Assembly (NCBI GenBank): GCA_017559505.1 | Contig: JAFYSF010000010.1 | Coordinates: 61,933-125,932, forward strand | Direction: 5' to 3' | From: Paludibacteraceae bacterium | GTDB lineage: Bacteria > Bacteroidota > Bacteroidia > Bacteroidales > Paludibacteraceae | DNA: 64,000 nt | In this document: one piece after another, positions 8,650 through 17,859 of the stretch | Numbering within the stretch: the first letter of the stretch is position 1 | How the letters are laid out: every line of letters starts with the position of its first letter | Program-made: the position numbers and the translations under genes | The notes under the pieces: generated by a model | What the model saw: the letters and a program-made list of their open reading frames with translations, nothing else | Databases searched by the model: none | Told to the model about the DNA's origin: nothing

Positions 8650-10137
8650 TTATAATTCTTTACGAAGACGAGCAACTGGAATATTGAGTTGTTCGCGATA
8701 TTTTGCGACTGTACGTCGTGCTATTTTATACCCTTTTCGGTTAAGTATTTCAGTTAAAGTATCATCCGTGATAGGTGATTTTTTAGATTCATCACTAATC
8801 GTCTCTTTTATAATAGTTTTTATCTCTTTACTTGAAATTTCTTCTCCATCTGTGGTAGTCATACTTTCAGAGAAAAAATGTTTCAACGGAATAACACCCC
8901 ACTCAGTTTGAACATATTTACTATTACTTACACGCGATATTGTACTAATATCAAACCCCACTTTATCAGCTACATCCTTCAAGCGCATCGGACGAAGATT
9001 ACGATCATCCCCTGTACGAAAATATAACTCTTGAAAATCAACAATAGTTTGCATAGTCTGCAAAAGCGTATTATTGCGTTGCTTAATAGATTCTATGAAA
9101 AAACGCGCAGAATCAATCTTTTGTTTCACAAATTGCAAAGCCTCTTTCTTATCCTTCGTTTGATTCTTCACATTACCTGAATATTCCTGCACCATTTGAT
9201 AAAAATCGTCACTAATACGCAACTCAGGAATATTGTCACTATTCAAAGTAACAAAGATATTACCATTCATATTTTCAACCACAAAATCAGGCGTAATAGT
9301 CTGTGAAATAGTATCTGCCCCACTACCAAAATTCGCACCTGGATTTGGATTAAGATGCTTAATCAATGTCATCGCCTCTTCCAACAAATCACGCTCAACA
9401 TTAAATTTTTGCATCATAGCATCATATTGCTTCTTGGCAAGCATATCAAAATTACGATCTACAATAGTAGTTGCTAATTTCAAAACATCATTAGGATAGG
9501 TACCTTCTCGACGTTTTGCTGCAAGCTGTATAGATAAACACTCTTGTAAATCAAACGCACCAACACCAACAGGTTCAAGCGACTGAATTATATCAAGAAC
9601 ATGATTTATCTCGTCATCATCAACCATCACACCTTGACTTGCAACAAAATCATCAACAAGTTTATCTACCTCTCGACGTATGTATCCATTAGAATCTACA
9701 TTGCCAATAAGGTATTCTCCTATTTGTCGTTCACGAGGCGATAAATTAAGAGTATGTAACTGCTCTAACAAAAAATCATCTAAATCTTGGCCATTACTTT
9801 GTTCGCGGCTAAACGTAGTATCATCATCACTACGGTTATTTTCATACAAACGATAACTTGGTATATCATCACGATCGTCATAATCCTCACCATCACCATT
9901 CCATGCCCACTCCAAATCATCAGAACTTGGACGCTCTTCCTCTCTATCTTCTTCGTCACACGTATTATCAGCTGCCCCTTCTTCATCAATTTCAAGAGCT
10001 GGATTTTCAACCATTTCTTCACGAATACGTTCTTCTAACTCTATAGAAGGATACTCGAGCATCTTTATCACCTGAATTTGCATAGGCGATAATCTCTGTT
10101 GTAATTTAGTTGAAAGTTGGAGAGAATTGTTCTGCAT
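8650..10137 (-). CDS. rpoN: RNA polymerase sigma-54 factor
   Basis: The 495-residue protein has the region I start typical of RpoN (MQNNSLQLSTKLQQRLSPMQ), glutamine- and leucine-rich and used for activator response. An acidic low-complexity linker (residues about 55-95, rich in D and E) follows, then the core-binding domain. The RpoN box, ARRTVAKYR near residue 473, recognises the -24 promoter element. Sigma-54 directs transcription dependent on AAA+ enhancer-binding proteins; no such activator gene lies in this window. A possible minus-strand -7 element (10214-10221) lies upstream but lacks a clear -33 partner. Confidence 0.96.
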   Translation of the reverse strand: MQNNSLQLSTKLQQRLSPMQIQVIKMLEYPSIELEERIREEMVENPALEIDEEGAADNTCDEEDREEERPSSDDLEWAWNGDGEDYDDRDDIPSYRLYENNRSDDDTTFSREQSNGQDLDDFLLEQLHTLNLSPRERQIGEYLIGNVDSNGYIRREVDKLVDDFVASQGVMVDDDEINHVLDIIQSLEPVGVGAFDLQECLSIQLAAKRREGTYPNDVLKLATTIVDRNFDMLAKKQYDAMMQKFNVERDLLEEAMTLIKHLNPNPGANFGSGADTISQTITPDFVVENMNGNIFVTLNSDNIPELRISDDFYQMVQEYSGNVKNQTKDKKEALQFVKQKIDSARFFIESIKQRNNTLLQTMQTIVDFQELYFRTGDDRNLRPMRLKDVADKVGFDISTISRVSNSKYVQTEWGVIPLKHFFSESMTTTDGEEISSKEIKTIIKETISDESKKSPITDDTLTEILNRKGYKIARRTVAKYREQLNIPVARLRKEL

Positions 10138-10230
10138 ATTAATTAATAAGGTATTAGATGTTAATCATGAGAAGGAAAAACTTATGCCTTACTCACCTAC
10201 ATCCATACTAGTACAAAAATAATGCCAAAA

Positions 10231-10815
10231 TTATTTACGTATTAAATTCATAAACTCTTCACGAGTCTTTGCGCTTTCAAAAGCACCAGTAAAATCACTT
10301 GTTATAGTTATCGAATTTTGTTTTTGCACACCACGCATCTGCATACACATGTGCTGTGCTTCAATAACAACCATCACACCAAGCGGATTAAGAGTCTCTT
10401 GTATGCAATCTTTTATTTGCAATGTCATGCGTTCTTGCAATTGCAAACGATGCGATATAACATCTACAACACGAGCTATTTTACTCAATCCTGTCACATG
10501 ATGATTAGGTATATATGCCACATGAACTTTGCCAAAAAATGGCAACATATGATGCTCGCAAATTGAATAAAACTCTATATCTTTCACAAGCACCATTTGG
10601 TGATAATCCTCATGAAATATAGCCGAGCGCAATATATCTTCTGGCTTTTGATAATAGCCTTGCGTGATAAATTGCATAGCTCGTGCAACTCGATGTGGTG
10701 TTTTCACCAATCCTTCGCGATCTACATCTTCACCTAAAAGACGTAATATTTCTTTATAGTGTTCTGCTATTTGGTCTGTAACACTTTGTTGCTCTGGTAA
10801 ATTTATAAAATCCAT
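10231..10815 (-). CDS. folE: GTP cyclohydrolase I
   Basis: The 194-residue protein carries the FolE signature [19 protein letters not shown] (about residues 82-100), including the Cys and His zinc ligands, followed by [10 protein letters not shown] and the second zinc Cys in HMCMQMRG. It converts GTP to dihydroneopterin triphosphate, the first step of folate or pterin synthesis. Length is normal. It starts 12 bp after the SPOR-domain gene and is probably cotranscribed with it. Confidence 0.96.
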   Translation of the reverse strand: MDFINLPEQQSVTDQIAEHYKEILRLLGEDVDREGLVKTPHRVARAMQFITQGYYQKPEDILRSAIFHEDYHQMVLVKDIEFYSICEHHMLPFFGKVHVAYIPNHHVTGLSKIARVVDVISHRLQLQERMTLQIKDCIQETLNPLGVMVVIEAQHMCMQMRGVQKQNSITITSDFTGAFESAKTREEFMNLIRK

Positions 10816-10827
10816 TTTTTTAGATTA

Positions 10828-11361
10828 TTAATAAACATATATCATACTTGGAACAATATATGTCTCTGTTGTAAATTCAGGAAATTCAGCAATAATCCAT
10901 TGTCGCAATTCTTGTGCTTTTGCATTGGTTTCGCAATTACCTACACGCACTTTCCAAAACGGAGAGGTATAAGTAATATAAATTTCGTTTGCCAAATTTG
11001 GATGTTTTGACACTAAAATATCTTTTATCTCAAAAGCACGCTCACGAGCAGCGGCGCCTCTATTGCTAGAAAATATTTGTATTCGAAAACCCTTAGCCTC
11101 TTGAGCCTCTGCAAATACACCTTTACCTATTGCACCTAAAATAAGCGAATCTTGGTAAATATTTATCACCGCTCCTGTCAAAGGATCAGGTGTCATCAAA
11201 AGATTCAAATAATCACGTGTCGACAATTTAACTTCAACAGAATCCTCTTGTTCAACAAAAGTATCTGTTACTAATCGCACTGCTTGACTATCTTGAGCTA
11301 TTAAATTCATGCTCAACACACCACAAACAATACATAACATTAAAATCAATGTTCTTTTCAT
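10828..11361 (-). CDS. SPOR-domain protein, exported
   Basis: The 177-residue protein starts with a signal peptide (hydrophobic LILMLCIVCGVLSMNLIA), so it is periplasmic or envelope-associated. The C-terminal 75 residues form a SPOR domain: the pattern GFRIQIFSSNRGAAARERA, then YITYTSPFWKVRVGNCETNA. SPOR domains bind peptidoglycan lacking stem peptides at the septum, suggesting a division- or wall-related role, but no catalytic domain is present. Its start overlaps the end of the upstream peptidase fusion by 4 bp, so the two are translationally coupled; folE follows after 12 bp. Confidence 0.85.
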   Translation of the reverse strand: MKRTLILMLCIVCGVLSMNLIAQDSQAVRLVTDTFVEQEDSVEVKLSTRDYLNLLMTPDPLTGAVINIYQDSLILGAIGKGVFAEAQEAKGFRIQIFSSNRGAAARERAFEIKDILVSKHPNLANEIYITYTSPFWKVRVGNCETNAKAQELRQWIIAEFPEFTTETYIVPSMIYVY

Positions 11362-13049
11362 ATTTTAGAATAATATTTAACAAATCCTTCTCCCATAATA
11401 TTTTTCACTTCCTCGTCCGAATAGCCACGACGAATAAGCTCCATTGTGATATTTATCAATTCACTTGAATCATTACAACCTAAAACACCGCCACCTCCAT
11501 CAAAGTCAGAACCAATACCTACATACTCACTACCAACCAACTTCACCATATGGTCAATATGATCGCAAATTGTATTTATATCCGCACGACCATCTTTTGC
11601 AAGGAAATAATTATAAAGACACACATGTATTCGTCCGCCACTTTTTGCCAACTTCACAATCAATTCATCACTCATATTTCGTGGATGATCACACAATGCC
11701 TTAGCCGATGTATGTGTTGCTATAATTGGTTGAGTGCTATATTCTATTGCTTGTTCTATGGTTGTATCTGCTGCATGCGACACATCTACCATCATTCCCA
11801 AACGATTCATTTCTCTAATCACCTCACGCCCAAAATCCGACAATCCTCCATGCGTGTTATTACCACGAGCCGAATCACACAAATCATTATCTCCATTATG
11901 GCAAAGCGTAATGTAACGCACTCCCATATCATAAAATTTCTCTACATTACGAATATCACCTGCCAATGCAAAACCATTCTCCAAACCAAAACAAACATTC
12001 ACCGATTGTGGCTTAATTTCTGTAATTTGAGTATTAAACTGCACTTTTTCAGGATATCTATCAACTTGTTCTCGCAAACGCACAAATGTTTCAACCGCTA
12101 CATCATGCGCCTCTTGAGCTTTTTGTTTATAATCCTCATCTTCGAGTGCCACTTGTGGCAAATATGCTACCATAAATGTCAATGCCACATCTCCATCTTG
12201 CATCTTCACAAAATCAACTTTCACATCTTCAGGATTTTGACGCACTCCAAGATCTGTAGTTTCAGTCCACACCATTGGAGTATCTGTATGAGTATCAACT
12301 ACTGGCGATTCTCTATGCAAACGACGCGCATGCCCATATATCTCAGCCTCTTCCATTAGCCAATCAAACAATGCCTTTTGCTCTGGATGTTCTTTATATA
12401 GGTTCTCTGGGTGCCATTGCACACCAATCATCTTATATCCTGGCACTTCTATCGCTTCAACAATACTATCAGGCGCAAAACCCACTGCTCTACACAATGG
12501 GGCAATCTTTCTCAACGATTGATGATGAAACGTATTTACTCCAACCTCTTGCCTGCCCATCACCTTCGCAATCAACGACCCTGGAGCCAATTCCACTATA
12601 TGAGCCACTTCGCTACGTGGCTGATCTCCTTGCGAATGAGGCAATAACTCAGATTCAATTTGAGTATAAATATCTTGATAAATATCACCTCCAAACTCAA
12701 TATTCATCGCTTGCATTCCACGACAAATCCCCAACACCGGCATGCAACGCTGACGTGCCAATCTCACCAACGCCAAGTCAAACTCATCTCTCAATGCACA
12801 AGGCTTACCACTTTGTGGCATCAACTCCTCTCCCCAATATTTTGGATCAATATCACCTCCACCTGTCAACAACAAACCATCCACCATATCAAGCAAATTA
12901 TTCAATATCTGCTCATTATCTGTCACAGGAAACACAACAGGCGTAGCTCCTGCATCAATAATACATTGCACGTATGCTGGCACCAATCTATGAGCCTCTT
13001 CCCACCAACCCGATGAGATTCCTATTTTTAATTGAAAATCATTTCTCAT
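11358..13049 (-). CDS. Class-I glutamine amidotransferase-like (C26) / membrane dipeptidase (M19) fusion
   Basis: The 563-residue protein has two hydrolase domains. Residues about 5-235 are a peptidase C26 (PuuD/gamma-glutamyl hydrolase) domain with the oxyanion motif LLTGGGDIDP near 80, the nucleophile elbow GICRGMQ near 118 and the catalytic His in GVQWHPE near 214. Residues about 247-560 are an M19 renal-dipeptidase domain with the metal ligands HTDTP near 251, the bridging-Glu region GLENGFAL, and later ligands in ATHTSAK and GIGSDFDGG. C26 enzymes cleave gamma-glutamyl bonds and M19 enzymes cleave dipeptides, so the pair could process gamma-glutamyl peptides or cell-wall peptides sequentially. 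There is no signal peptide. Such fusions are known in Bacteroidota annotations. Confidence 0.87.
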   Translation of the reverse strand: MRNDFQLKIGISSGWWEEAHRLVPAYVQCIIDAGATPVVFPVTDNEQILNNLLDMVDGLLLTGGGDIDPKYWGEELMPQSGKPCALRDEFDLALVRLARQRCMPVLGICRGMQAMNIEFGGDIYQDIYTQIESELLPHSQGDQPRSEVAHIVELAPGSLIAKVMGRQEVGVNTFHHQSLRKIAPLCRAVGFAPDSIVEAIEVPGYKMIGVQWHPENLYKEHPEQKALFDWLMEEAEIYGHARRLHRESPVVDTHTDTPMVWTETTDLGVRQNPEDVKVDFVKMQDGDVALTFMVAYLPQVALEDEDYKQKAQEAHDVAVETFVRLREQVDRYPEKVQFNTQITEIKPQSVNVCFGLENGFALAGDIRNVEKFYDMGVRYITLCHNGDNDLCDSARGNNTHGGLSDFGREVIREMNRLGMMVDVSHAADTTIEQAIEYSTQPIIATHTSAKALCDHPRNMSDELIVKLAKSGGRIHVCLYNYFLAKDGRADINTICDHIDHMVKLVGSEYVGIGSDFDGGGGVLGCNDSSELINITMELIRRGYSDEEVKNIMGEGFVKYYSKI

Positions 13050-13112
13050 TTCTTATTTCTTATTTTTCTAATTCCTAACTCCCCATTCCTAATTCCTAAC
13101 TCCTCATTTCTA
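13050..13112. repeat. Low-complexity tandem words, family R6 (ATTCCTAACTCC type)
   Basis: Short units such as ATTCCTAACTCC and ATTCCTAATTCC are repeated head to tail between two genes. The same words, in either orientation, occur at 35807-35842, 43188-43240 and within the coding sequences of xseA (36547-36585), the DUF3078 gene (55365-55412) and waaA (60766-60803 and 60963-61003). Confidence 0.75.
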
Positions 13113-14456
13113 ATTATATCTTATCCATTTAACAATCTCTTTTAATGTCGGCTTTTTGCCATACATCAATATTCCCACTCTATATATCTTTGCCGACAAC
13201 CAAATTGTACCAACAATAGTGACTGACAACAAACAGAGCGACACAATCAATTGCCATATAGGCACATCAAATGGCACTCTCACCATCATCACTATTGGCG
13301 ACGTAAATGGTATCATCGAACACCAAAACGCCAACGGCCCATCTGGATTCTCTGCACTATACATTCCGGCATACAACGCAAACAACACCACCAACGTAAT
13401 CGGAGTCATAAACTGACCCGTATCTGACTCATTATCCACCGATGCCCCAATCGCAGCAAATATCGACGAATACAACAAATATCCTCCTACAAAATAGACC
13501 AAAAACATCACTACCACAAATCCCCAATTAACAGAGGCAAGCACATCCAACTGCATCCCCATCAACGACACATCTTGCATTTCCACAGCCATCCCTGCCG
13601 TCTTAAACTCTTGCAATTCCGACATATCAACACCCATCACACCCATTGCCACACCCACAATTGTCATAGTCAACACTGCCCACAACGCCATCTGAGTCAA
13701 GCACGTCAACCCCACAGCAATAATTTTACCCCACATCAACTCCCATGGTCGCACCGAACACACCATCACTTCCACAATCCTATTCACCTTCTCTTGCACC
13801 ACCGAATTCATCACCTGCGACCCACTTGTGAATATAAACATATATATCAACATCGTTGCCAATATACCCACTATCGAAGCTATGTCCGAATCCGATGTCG
13901 TAACACCCTCATCACTCAGCTTATACGTCTTAGCCTTCACATCCACTTTAGCATCCTCTATCATCTCCTTCAGTTGCGGAATATTATACGATGCCAACGT
14001 CTGTCCCTCTATATAATCCTCCAACAACGACTCAATAAATCTCCGAATACTACTCGGAAACTGCTTTTGACTATAAATCATCATCGCATTCCTATTCACC
14101 GACAAATCACCTCCAATTATCACAAAAGCAATATAATCAGTTGAGAATTGAGAGTTTAAATTTGAGAGTTGAGAATCAATACCGATTCCTTGCTCCCAGA
14201 TTCCTACTCCCTGATCCTTAATCACCTCAAAACTGCAATCCTCACACACCAACCCATCAAACAAATCCACATACAACCCCGTCTGATCTACCACTGCCAC
14301 CACCTTCTCATCATCATCCTTAATAGAAGCTAACCAAAAAGGCACAACAAACAACGCCGCTATCAACACCGGAGTCAAAAAAGTCATCAACAAGAACGAC
14401 TTTTTCGCCACTCGATTGCGATATTCTCGCGAAATTATCAAACCTATTTTGCTCAT
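13110..14456 (-). CDS. ABC-2 type transporter permease (NatB-like)
   Basis: The 448-residue protein begins SKIGLIISREYRNRVAKK, typical of the NatB/YhaP permease family, followed by a first membrane helix, a large external domain (about residues 45-185) and five to six further helices (about 190-430). Such permeases export drugs, lipids or sodium with a separate ATPase. No ATP-binding partner gene lies next to it here, so the partner must be elsewhere or was lost. Residues about 80-106 (IGIDSQLSNLNSQF region) are encoded by low-complexity repeat words (14138-14215) and look like an in-frame insertion in the external domain. Confidence 0.85.
   Translation of the reverse strand: MSKIGLIISREYRNRVAKKSFLLMTFLTPVLIAALFVVPFWLASIKDDDEKVVAVVDQTGLYVDLFDGLVCEDCSFEVIKDQGVGIWEQGIGIDSQLSNLNSQFSTDYIAFVIIGGDLSVNRNAMMIYSQKQFPSSIRRFIESLLEDYIEGQTLASYNIPQLKEMIEDAKVDVKAKTYKLSDEGVTTSDSDIASIVGILATMLIYMFIFTSGSQVMNSVVQEKVNRIVEVMVCSVRPWELMWGKIIAVGLTCLTQMALWAVLTMTIVGVAMGVMGVDMSELQEFKTAGMAVEMQDVSLMGMQLDVLASVNWGFVVVMFLVYFVGGYLLYSSIFAAIGASVDNESDTGQFMTPITLVVLFALYAGMYSAENPDGPLAFWCSMIPFTSPIVMMVRVPFDVPIWQLIVSLCLLSVTIVGTIWLSAKIYRVGILMYGKKPTLKEIVKWIRYN
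14138..14215. repeat. Low-complexity repeat inside the ABC permease gene
   Basis: GTTGAGAATTGAGAGTTTAA and a second AGAGTTGAGAATC word, followed by TTGCTCCCAGATTCC-type words, sit in frame within the permease gene. Neighbouring words resemble family R6 and the GCGAGTTGCAAGTTGC words in the DUF3078 gene. Confidence 0.7.
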
Positions 14457-14520
14457 ATTTTAGTCAAAAAAATCTACCAAAAAATACAATAACCCCACCC
14501 CCAATTAAACGTACTATACA

Positions 14521-14560
14521 GCAACCTTCAAGCAACCTTCATCATAGGATAACCATACCT
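14521..14560 (+). repeat. Dispersed repeat family R1, partial copy 3
   Basis: GCAACCTTCAAGCAACCTTC followed by ATCATAGG and AACCATACC matches the tandem CAACCTTCA part of the family. It sits between cardiolipin synthase and the ABC permease. Confidence 0.7.
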
Positions 14561-14594
14561 GCAAAATACCCCAAAAAATACAATAAGCCCCCCT

Positions 14595-16007
14595 CTACAA
14601 AAGTGGAGAAATCAACCTTGCCAACGACTCCACACAACGCTTATGCCACTTCCTATGATGCCAAATATTCACATTCAACTGACGCGATGACTCCATATCT
14701 CTCTCAAATCCCTCAACCAAACATCTTGCCGTCTTCTCACCATACACAAATGCTGCTATTTCAAAATTCTGCTCATACGAACGACTATCCATATTCGCCG
14801 TACCAACAATCGACAAATAACCATCCACCACAATTGCCTTCGAATGCAAAAAATTATGTCGATAATAATACACCTCAACTCCAGCTCTCAGCAAAGCCTC
14901 AATATAACTACGCCCCGCTGCAGCCACAACTCTCGAATCATTACGTTCAGGAACCATCACCCTCACTCTCACGCCCGACAAAGCAGCCGCCTCCAACGCA
15001 TTTGTTACCGCCTCCGGAGGCATATAATACGGCGTATGAATCAAAATCTCCTTCTCCGCTTTCGATATTGCCGACACAACACCCTGCATTATACTACGCC
15101 AATCCGAATCTGGCCCCGACGTAACCACTTGCACACTCTCACCATCCTCAAAATAAGACAATTCCGGGTAATATTTCTTATCCGTTACCACCTTACCATC
15201 CACAAAACTCCAATCCACCAAAAACGAATACTGCATCGAATGCACAGCAGGCCCCTCAACCCTCACAAACGTATCACGCCACAAACCTAAATTATTCCCA
15301 ATTCTATAACGCTCAGCCAAATTCATACCTCCCGTGTAAGCCACACGACCATCCACTACCACCAATTTTCTGTGATTACGATAATTCAACAACGTAAATC
15401 CAAGAAAATTATCAGCCGCCAAAAACGGATGAATAAACGCCCCAGCCTCCTTCAACGACATCCTCCACGCAATCGGCAACTTCCACGCACCCAAATAATC
15501 ATAAATCACCCTCACTCTCACACCCTCTCTCGCCTTACGCTCCAACAACTCCCTAAATTTATTCCCAAGCTTATCATTCTCAATAATATAAAACTCAACA
15601 TGAATATGCTCCTTCGCCCCCTCAATATCATTATAAAGCGACTTAAAAGCATCCGCCCCAGTCGTAAACACATCCACCTTATTTCCATCCGACACCCGCG
15701 CACCATTCGTCTCTGTCAACAAACTTGCAACCTTAGCAAATCTCTCTGGCTCATACGAATAACGAGACGAAACATTAAGATCCGGAAAGCGCAACTTATT
15801 ATTAATTATCTTCTTACGTCTAAAATTCTGTCCCAAAAACACATACAAAACAATACCCACAATCGGAAACAAAATCATAACCATAATCCACCCAAGCGTC
15901 TTCACAGGATTACGATTTTCTAACAAAATCGCAGTCAACACCACCAACGCAGTATAAACATACAACGCAGTAAATGAATAATACAATATTTGCCAAAATA
16001 AAGCCAT
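14595..16007 (-). CDS. cls: Cardiolipin synthase (phospholipase D family)
   Basis: The 470-residue protein has two N-terminal membrane helices (residues about 8-55) and two HKD catalytic motifs: HRKLVVVDGRVAYTGG near residue 220 and HSKAIVVDGYLSIVGT near 386. This is the bacterial cardiolipin synthase A layout. It condenses two phosphatidylglycerol molecules, or PG with another lipid, at the inner membrane. Length is normal. It lies alone between two repeat-rich gaps and is on the same strand as ribD upstream. Confidence 0.93.
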   Translation of the reverse strand: MALFWQILYYSFTALYVYTALVVLTAILLENRNPVKTLGWIMVMILFPIVGIVLYVFLGQNFRRKKIINNKLRFPDLNVSSRYSYEPERFAKVASLLTETNGARVSDGNKVDVFTTGADAFKSLYNDIEGAKEHIHVEFYIIENDKLGNKFRELLERKAREGVRVRVIYDYLGAWKLPIAWRMSLKEAGAFIHPFLAADNFLGFTLLNYRNHRKLVVVDGRVAYTGGMNLAERYRIGNNLGLWRDTFVRVEGPAVHSMQYSFLVDWSFVDGKVVTDKKYYPELSYFEDGESVQVVTSGPDSDWRSIMQGVVSAISKAEKEILIHTPYYMPPEAVTNALEAAALSGVRVRVMVPERNDSRVVAAAGRSYIEALLRAGVEVYYYRHNFLHSKAIVVDGYLSIVGTANMDSRSYEQNFEIAAFVYGEKTARCLVEGFERDMESSRQLNVNIWHHRKWHKRCVESLARLISPLL

Positions 16008-16015
16008 CTTTCAAA

Positions 16016-16107
16016 ATCCAAATGGTCTGTCATTATTCCGCCAAGATACACCGTAGGTGTAGCAAGGCGTATGTAAAGAAAAATTTGTCTTTCTGTCATT
16101 CTGTCCA
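16016..16107 (+). repeat. Covarying hairpin repeat family R2, copy a
   Basis: Core hairpin at 16039-16069: CGCC, AAGA, TACACC, loop GTA, GGTGTA, GCAA, GGCG. It is flanked by TGTCATT words and a right part with GTATGTAAA and TGTCATTCTGTC. Other copies are at 41294-41385, 57177-57266 and 57674-57778. The right end of this copy supplies the last codons of ribD (stop at 16096). Confidence 0.85.
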
Positions 16108-17175
16108 AAAAACAGAATCTAATTTCGGAGCCCTCACCCCATTGCGTGAAAGTTTTTGTGCTTCTTCAATTGTGCATTTTGCATTATGCATTATGCATTG
16201 AATGGAATGTGGACCACGCTCAACTCTTGCCTCATCCCACAACCCTGAATCAATCACTGTCTGCAGCCATTGCGCCCCACCTTCTATAATCACAGATAAA
16301 ATATTACGCTTAGCCAACTCCCTTAATACACTCTCCACCAACTTATCATCAAACTCCACGCCCACAAACTCCACATTCTCTCGCCCCGACTGTTGACTGT
16401 TGACCGTTGACTGTTGACTACAAAATACTATCGTTCTCGCCGCCTCATCAAAAATTCTATAATTTGCAGGCACTCTCAACAACCTATCCAACAACACCCT
16501 CACTGGATTCTTACCAGTCCACTTCGTCACAGTCAAATGCGGATCATCCAATAACGCAGTCTTTGTAGCCACCATAATCGCATCCTCCTCCACTCTCACT
16601 TGATGATTAAGCGTTTTTGTTACCGAATTACTAATCCTAATTGGCCCATTCCCTTTCTCCTCTCTGCACACATCAATAATTCCATCCTCAGTTTCAGCCC
16701 ACTTCAATATCACATAAGGACGACCCTTCTCTTGCACCGTCATAAAACGACGATTAAGCCATCGAGCCTCCTCTTCCAACACACCCACAGTCACATCAAT
16801 CCCCGCATCTTTCAGTATTTTCACACCACGACCAGCCACCTTCGGGTTAGGATCAAGCGTAGCAATCACCACACGTTTCAATCCCTTACGCACAATCAAA
16901 TCAGCACAAGGCGGAGTCTTCCCCCAGTGCGAACAAGGCTCAAGCGACACATACATCGTAGCCTCTTTCAACAACCCTTCATCCGCCACCGAAGCAATCG
17001 CATTAGGCTCAGCATGAGGTTCTCCCGCACGATGATGATACCCCTCACCAATAATTTTACCATCAAGCACAATTACCGCCCCAACCATAGGATTAGGCGA
17101 TGTTTGCCCCTCAGCCATAACAGCCAACTGCAAACATCGCATCATATACAATTCATCTCGAACCTCGTATTTCAT
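16096..17175 (-). CDS. ribD: Riboflavin biosynthesis deaminase/reductase
   Basis: The 359-residue protein has the cytidine-deaminase-type zinc domain (GEPHAEPNAI near residue 51; LEPCSHWGKTPPCADL near 79) followed by the reductase domain (about 150-345), the bifunctional RibD layout. It deaminates and then reduces the pyrimidine intermediate made from GTP in riboflavin synthesis. Three stretches appear to be repeat-derived: residues 250-263 (STVNSQQS, from TTGACTGTTGAC words), about 325-336 (QCIMHNAKC, from TGCATTATGCAT words) and the last 10 residues, which run into hairpin family R2. The C-terminus is therefore probably not native. A full consensus promoter lies at 17206-17236. Confidence 0.92.
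   Translation of the reverse strand: MKYEVRDELYMMRCLQLAVMAEGQTSPNPMVGAVIVLDGKIIGEGYHHRAGEPHAEPNAIASVADEGLLKEATMYVSLEPCSHWGKTPPCADLIVRKGLKRVVIATLDPNPKVAGRGVKILKDAGIDVTVGVLEEEARWLNRRFMTVQEKGRPYVILKWAETEDGIIDVCREEKGNGPIRISNSVTKTLNHQVRVEEDAIMVATKTALLDDPHLTVTKWTGKNPVRVLLDRLLRVPANYRIFDEAARTIVFCSQQSTVNSQQSGRENVEFVGVEFDDKLVESVLRELAKRNILSVIIEGGAQWLQTVIDSGLWDEARVERGPHSIQCIMHNAKCTIEEAQKLSRNGVRAPKLDSVFWTE
16168..16201. repeat. TGCATTATGCATT repeat words inside ribD
   Basis: GTGCATTTTGCATTATGCAT followed by TATGCATTG encodes the peptide IQCIMHNAKC in RibD. The same words in inverted order follow the M3 peptidase gene at 41161-41192. Confidence 0.75.
16388..16420. repeat. TTGACTGTTGACC repeat words inside ribD
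   Basis: Four 9- to 10-bp units of GTTGACTGTTGACC type encode SQQSTVNSQQS in RibD. The same words form a longer tract in the intergenic region 49531-49583. Confidence 0.8.
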
Positions 17176-17205
17176 AACACTATACTATACACCTAAAATA
17201 ATCTA

Positions 17206-17236
17206 CAAAGATAGCGATTTTCACCCAAAAAACAAA
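17206..17236 (-). promoter_or_regulatory. Promoter of ribD
   Basis: On the minus strand, TTTG (17236..17233), a 19-bp spacer and TATCTTTG (17213..17206) fit the Bacteroidetes consensus exactly. Transcription would start near 17199, about 24 nt before ATG 17175. The same promoter is duplicated at 17724-17754. Confidence 0.85.
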
Positions 17237-17250
17237 GCGTCATAACTATC

Positions 17251-17439
17251 TCACAAACCTTCAGCATCCTCATCTTTAGCATCTTCATTTGCACAAGGAT
17301 AATACATCAGATAGATTTCTCTATCACGCTCTGACCAATGACCTAAGTCTTCTACATAATAATAACCATTTTGTCTTGCTTTTTCTCTTTGAATAGCAAA
17401 CCAATGATCTATATTTTCAAATAAACTTGGAGCCTTCAT
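17251..17439 (-). CDS. Small hypothetical protein, 62 aa
   Basis: This 62-residue frame has an ATG start, a charged composition (about one quarter Asp/Glu) and no membrane segment or signal peptide. I do not recognise a family. It lies inside a duplicated segment between ribD and the WG-repeat gene: remnants of both neighbours (17465-17605 and 17604-17698) lie directly upstream, and the duplicated ribD promoter at 17724-17754 could drive it. It may be a real small gene or a leftover of the rearrangement. Confidence 0.45.
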   Translation of the reverse strand: MKAPSLFENIDHWFAIQREKARQNGYYYVEDLGHWSERDREIYLMYYPCANEDAKDEDAEGL

Positions 17440-17464
17440 ATTTTACAATTTTTATTTCTTTAAT

Positions 17465-17605
17465 TTATAATATTTCCTTCCAAATCAAACAACAAATACG
17501 AAGAGCTTGAAGAATCATAAACTTCAAATCTATCTTCTGTTATCATAGATATAGAGCTATATAAAGCAGGAATTATCACTTTATTATCCGAAAGTCGAAT
17601 AACAC
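17465..17605 (-). pseudogene. Remnant of the 3' end of the WG-repeat protein gene
   Basis: About 140 bp closely match the last 140 bp of the WG gene at 17861-18003, encoding VIRLSDNKVIIPALY and YLLFDLEGNII-type ends with a few changes. An in-frame TAA lies just upstream, so this is a fragment without a start. It abuts a ribD 5' fragment at the junction near 17604. Confidence 0.8.
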
Positions 17606-17698
17606 CCCAACCATAGGATTAGGCGACGTTTGCCCCTCTGCCATAGCCGCCAACTGCAAACACCTCGACATATACAATTCATCTTGCGTAGCACACAT
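17604..17698 (-). pseudogene. Remnant of the 5' end of ribD
   Basis: From ATG 17698 the frame reads MCATQDELYMSRCLQLAAMA and on to NPMVG, matching the RibD N-terminus (DELYMMRCLQLAVMA and on). It is then cut by the junction to the WG fragment and stops at a TGA about 40 codons in. The upstream promoter is also duplicated, so this is a truncated tandem copy of the ribD start. Confidence 0.82.
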
Positions 17699-17723
17699 AA
17701 CACTATACACCTAAATTAACCCA

Positions 17724-17754
17724 CAAAGATAGTAATTTTCACCCAAACGACAAA
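17724..17754 (-). promoter_or_regulatory. Duplicated copy of the ribD promoter
   Basis: On the minus strand, TTTG (17754..17751), a 19-bp spacer and TATCTTTG (17731..17724) are retained intact. It would transcribe the ribD remnant, the WG remnant, the 62-aa frame and possibly ribD itself. Confidence 0.7.
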
Positions 17755-17755
17755 G

Positions 17756-17790
17756 AAAAAGTGATGTTTTTTAACAAAACACCACTTTTT
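17756..17790 (-). terminator. Terminator of the WG-repeat gene
   Basis: Inverted repeat AAAAAGTGATGTTTT (17756-17770) and AAAACACCACTTTTT (17776-17790) with one mismatch and a T run at the minus-strand 3' side, 70 bp after the WG gene stop. Confidence 0.8.
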
Positions 17791-17859
17791 CAATTTATTC
17801 AACACCTCATTCGGCAAAAACATATTCATGACAATCATAAATATCATAAATACATTTTA

